Assembly: GCF_949628215.1 (NCBI RefSeq) | Contig: NC_134311.1 | Location: 78,653,157 to 78,717,156 of the forward strand | Direction of reading: 5' to 3' | From: Phalacrocorax aristotelis | Taxonomy: Eukaryota; Chordata; Aves; Suliformes; Phalacrocoracidae | DNA length: 64,000 bases | In this document: one piece after another, positions 59,984 through 64,000 of the stretch | Position numbering within the stretch: the first letter of the stretch is position 1 | Layout of the letters: the number at the start of each line of letters is the position of its first letter | Translations under genes and position numbers: made by a program | The notes under the pieces: generated by a model | What the model saw: the letters and a program-made list of their open reading frames with translations, nothing else | Database searches by the model: none | What the model was told of the DNA's origin: nothing

Positions 59984-62900
59984 CTGAAAAAAAAGAAAGA
60001 AAAACGTTATTGATCTACTGATACTTCTTTTCATCAGTATTGTCCTTACTATGCAACTGCTTCAGAGAATCTGGAGAAAAAAAAAAAAAGAGGAAAAAAA
60101 ATACACAGAAAGAGTAAGACCGAGGTTCATCTACATACCTCTGCGTGCGCAGCATGAATGTTTGCAAGACTTGTATTTGTGTCTAGTTCAGTAAAGTATA
60201 TGGTGTACAGTAAAGTACACCACACGGCCTCCTGCAGACAAGACCTGTCTCCTCCATACCTGGGAGAGCTCCTCTCGCTGTCACTCAAACCCCTCGGAAG
60301 ATGGTCTTATCAGAGAATGACCAGGAGCAAGCTGAGAAAGGGGCAGAGCCTTCTCTACAGTCTCATCTCCTCTCTTCACAACGGGAAGCTACCTAGCTGG
60401 GCAGGACCTGCTCCCAAATCCACAGGCAAAATCCTTTTTGCACCAGCCTCTTTGTCTTTATCATCTTCTAGAGCTCCATGGCATGAGCTTGTTGTAACTG
60501 GATATAATTTATATCCAGCTGAGATAAAATTGACAATAGTGGCATTTGCATCTAAAGGATACACCTCTGAGGTCAACCAATTCAGAGGTTTCTGTCTTAG
60601 GTTGCTCACAGGATTCCTCATCATATAACAGTAAAGAATTTTATAGCTAACAGAATTTTACTATTTCCAGATACATGCATACTACTTTTTCAGACTTTTT
60701 TCTTTCCAAATAAAATAAATAAATAAAATCTTAACCAGGTGTTAAGTTCACCTGGACGACAGTTTGGCTGAAATATGAACCTCCTGATAGGAGGTGTTAT
60801 TTTCATTATCCTCTGCAACTGTGATATTTTTGACTGATTTCTATGAACAGGGTTTTGAAACAAAAAGCCATTAAAAAAAAGGTTTTTAAAAGAAAAAATA
60901 CCACTTTACCTGAAATGAATGGGAGATTTTCTATTATTTACAGCTGTGGTAGAAATGGACTCTCAATAATCACGAAAATATTTGGTAAGTAACTAATTAT
61001 TGAACTAACTGGACTAATTCTTGGTTTAGTCCAGCCAGTAAATACATATAATTAAGTCTACTGATGAGTAATCACAAGAAAGACAGGCATGTAAAGCTAC
61101 TAACGTGTTTATGTATCTGCAAGAAAGAATCATAGAAGAAATAACCTGGGGTTTTGTGAAAATAAAAAGCCATAGCACTGAATAGGTCACCACACAACAG
61201 ATAAGACAGCAGCCACTTAAAAAACTCGTACTGTCACCACGCATTTGATAGCAGGTCATCACAATAAGCTAATTTTAAAGTTGAATTGGAAAGTCTTGTT
61301 TTATATGCAGTCAGAAATCTCTCTGCAAAATATTTATTTCTGTTTTTAAAAATCAATGCATTCTTATATCCAGTAAACCTTGAAGTTGTAATATATGAAA
61401 CATATCCAATAGCTATGCATTTTAGCATCGGCTATCTCTTTGTTCCTTAAAAAAAAAGCAACCACTCATTCAGTTGTATACGTTTACACAACTGAGAACT
61501 GGTGCCAGCAATTCCATTTTAAGAATCTGTTTATGTAACAGAATGATTTAAAAATCATTTGTGTATGATATTTGATATAAACAAAGTGTTTTCTACAAGT
61601 AAGTTGTCTCATCACACAGAAAGAAATAGCAAGCTGAAGAAGAAAAATACATCAGGTTTGGGGCAGTGGTTTGTGGTCTTTCCATAATGTAAAATGGTCT
61701 TTTTTTTAAGTTAACATAATTTTGTTTTAAACAGGATTGCTAACAAAATAAGTATTTTGTTAGATAAACTAGGAATGAGGGTACACAAAATCAAAAAAGA
61801 AACAATTTAAGTTTAGGAGGGTTATTTATTAAATAATATATACCAGTATATTTTTGCTATCACTTTCTTTCATTGAGGCATTCTTTTCCAAACGTTTATG
61901 TGCAGTTCTGTAACAGACTCACAGACAGAAGGTAACCGGATTCTTCAAGAGGGAGGAAGAGAAAGGGAAAGAGATTAGATCCTAGCACAGAGCATGGTGG
62001 CAACATAGCTCTTTCCCACTTGCTCGGTTGAGCTTTCAGGGCCGTACGGTTTGAAGCTGCCGACTTGCTGGGACTGAAAGAACTGCATCAAGATGAAAAT
62101 AAGGGCATGTAGCATGAAGAATAACTTCTCCAGCATCTGCAGCCTCCCTACCAAGCTACTGAAAAGGGTTATTAGAAAATCCCCCATCCTTGCTCCCAAT
62201 ATAAGTACAGAACAGGGTGGGAAAAGTGAAGGTATTTAAAGGCAAAATCCAGCACATATGGTTTTAAAGAAAAACTGCATTTTTAAACTGCTTTTTGATG
62301 TTCAAAAAAAAGCCTCGACGTTATTGTTGTTAATGGTAATAATAATCAGATGGGTTTCACCTTTCCAGTCCCCCTGAAAATGATAATCAGGAGCCTGCTC
62401 TTCTCCGTTTTTCCATACTTCCCAGAGGCCTCATCATGCGTTGTGTACTGTTCTACCTTAATTGAAAGGGAGGAGGTATTGAATATTTAACCAGCTTCCT
62501 TTCTCTTAAATGGTAATTAAAAGCTAAATAGGTGTTTAAAAACAAACAAACAGAAAGCCCAAAGAATTTTAATCAGTCCAAGAAAAAAATCACTTCCCCT
62601 TCTAATAGCTCCACCATAACTCTCTTGGGCCTTGTCTACGCACAAACTTGTAGCAGCATTTCAAACACCAGCACTGAAAGCTGTGCAGCCCCCTGGTACT
62701 CACACCAAGGTTGTCTTTAAGAAACGTTTGTTTCCGTTTATTGAGAAAAATCAAACTATACCTCAACCATCTGCTGGCTAGGGCGGCAAGGGGAAGAAGT
62801 AGGCATAGCCAGTTTGCACTGCCTCAGCTAAAGCTTTTGGTGCCCCTGTTCTTCCTGATTAGCTCAGGTGCACAGACATCGTTATTCTGGAATAAAGGTA

Positions 62901-64000
62901 TACGGGTTGTATTTTACACAAACGGCTTTCTTAACCTGGAATGTGAACACCCGCCCACAGAGGAAGCAGAAATGATGTCTGTGAGTGGATGCACCTCAAA
63001 TTACTTTATTAGTACTCTGAATACCAGAGGTCCCAATTTATACATTGAGACAACCTCAGCTCTTGTGACGCCAACATTTTATTAGCTCTACACCCACTAC
63101 AGTCGTTAAGATTTGAATTTTTAATGCAAGAAACAAACAGAAACAGTTCTAAATTTACTCTCCTCGAAAGAAATGCACATTGCCCTCATTGTACGAAACC
63201 AAACCAGACATAGCCATGTCACCTCTTCACGCTGTGCCACCTAGAGCAATCTCCTGCAATCCTTCCTCAGGAAGCTCTCAAAGCGCTCTTCGAACAGCAG
63301 CTGAAAACTTCCAGACAACTCAGCTAGGTCAACAGGCAACCGATTTGCCCAGTGCAGAGCTCTGATGGAGCGGGAATGTAACTCCGCTCTCCTGACTCTC
63401 AGCCCTGTCCCTTGTCCTCAACTCACACTCTCTACAGTTCTCACTACATCTGCAGTGCCAGACCACATCAGCCGAAATCATCCACTCACCTGCGTCTCAG
63501 CATCAGCTCTGTTATTCCTGGACTGTACTTAAGTATCGCAGAGCACACGATTCCTGCCCTCCAGCTCTGCAGCTCACTCCCACCAGGTGAGCTTTACTGT
63601 TGTGAAGCCTGCAGCATCCATGTCTACCTTAACTTAAACGTCTATCTGTATTTTCAGCTGGAGAAAGTGCTGTCTGCAGACACAAAGGCTGTGGCAGTGA
63701 AGATGTCGGTATCTTCTGGGTATAAATATATATATATATGCATTTAAAAAATATAGGCAGATGTAAACCGGCAGACTTTCAGAGCTCCAAAGGCTCCATC
63801 TGTATTTGAAATTAATTGCTTGCTTTAAGACATGCACGGTTCTTATGTATGTCCTGAAGAAATCCTACCCTTACTGAAAATATTCATGTATCGTGCATTT
63901 TCATGCTGCTTTTTGGGAGAATAATCAATAGGATGATCAGGACTTGGGAAAATATGACTGTTTTAGGAAACTCAATAAGCATCTTTTAAGTGCTTTTCTG
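59984..64000 (-). other. SKOR2: SKOR2 upstream intron sequence
   Basis: No exon that fits the required one-base phase was found before the exon at 59983. A strong minus-strand donor-like site (GACGCAG/GTGAGTGG) lies at about 63490, but its upstream frames have stops in the needed phase. A TA-rich microsatellite sits near 63725. Confidence 0.5.
63335..63440 (-). repeat. Possible MIR-like SINE remnant
   Basis: GTGCAGAGCTCTGATGGAGC followed by GGGAATGTAACTCCGCTCTC and CTGACTCTCAGCCCTGTCCC resembles the 5' half of MIR in reverse complement. Short and diverged. Confidence 0.45.

Overview
This window is vertebrate, almost certainly bird, nuclear DNA. Six CR1 LINE copies, several ending in the avian ATTCTATGA-type tail, sit among small spliced exons, CpG-island promoters and old MIR-like SINE remnants. 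The gene order KATNAL2 (+), HDHD2 (-), IER3IP1 (-), SKOR2 (-) is the vertebrate block found at human 18q21.1. In birds this block is expected on the Z chromosome (from general knowledge, not from the sequence).

Layout. 1-3.3 kb: the last three coding exons of KATNAL2 (AAA+ ATPase C-terminus), upstream exons outside the window. 3.3-5.9 kb: the convergent 3' ends of KATNAL2 and HDHD2. 5.9-18.9 kb: complete HDHD2, six coding exons giving 259 residues, with a non-coding first exon in a CpG island at about 18.05-18.89 kb. 18.9-19.8 kb: a CR1 copy directly upstream of that island. 21.4-25.8 kb: complete IER3IP1, three exons giving 82 residues, with its CpG island at 25.3-25.8 kb, again followed directly by a CR1 copy (25.8-27.0 kb). 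27-32.8 kb: gene-poor DNA with candidate regulatory elements, notably a pair of identical octamer-type sites. 32.8-33.8 kb: two well-spliced minus-strand exons encoding a transmembrane helix and a short cytoplasmic tail of a protein I cannot identify. 33.8-44.5 kb: no firm gene; old repeats and uncertain exons. 44.56-60.0 kb: the last four coding exons of SKOR2; its large N-terminal exons lie beyond the window. 60-64 kb: upstream SKOR2 intron sequence.

The genes are independent cellular genes and not an operon or defence system: a katanin-like ATPase, a HAD-family phosphatase, an ER-Golgi transport membrane protein and a SKI-family transcriptional corepressor. Exon coordinates were derived by hand from splice signals, reading phase and recalled family sequence, and phases agree within each named gene. 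The least explained coding signal is the membrane-protein tail at 32.8-33.8 kb. The least explained non-coding signals are the octamer pair at 27.3-27.4 kb and a CpG-dense, AT-leaning patch at 30.2-30.5 kb.
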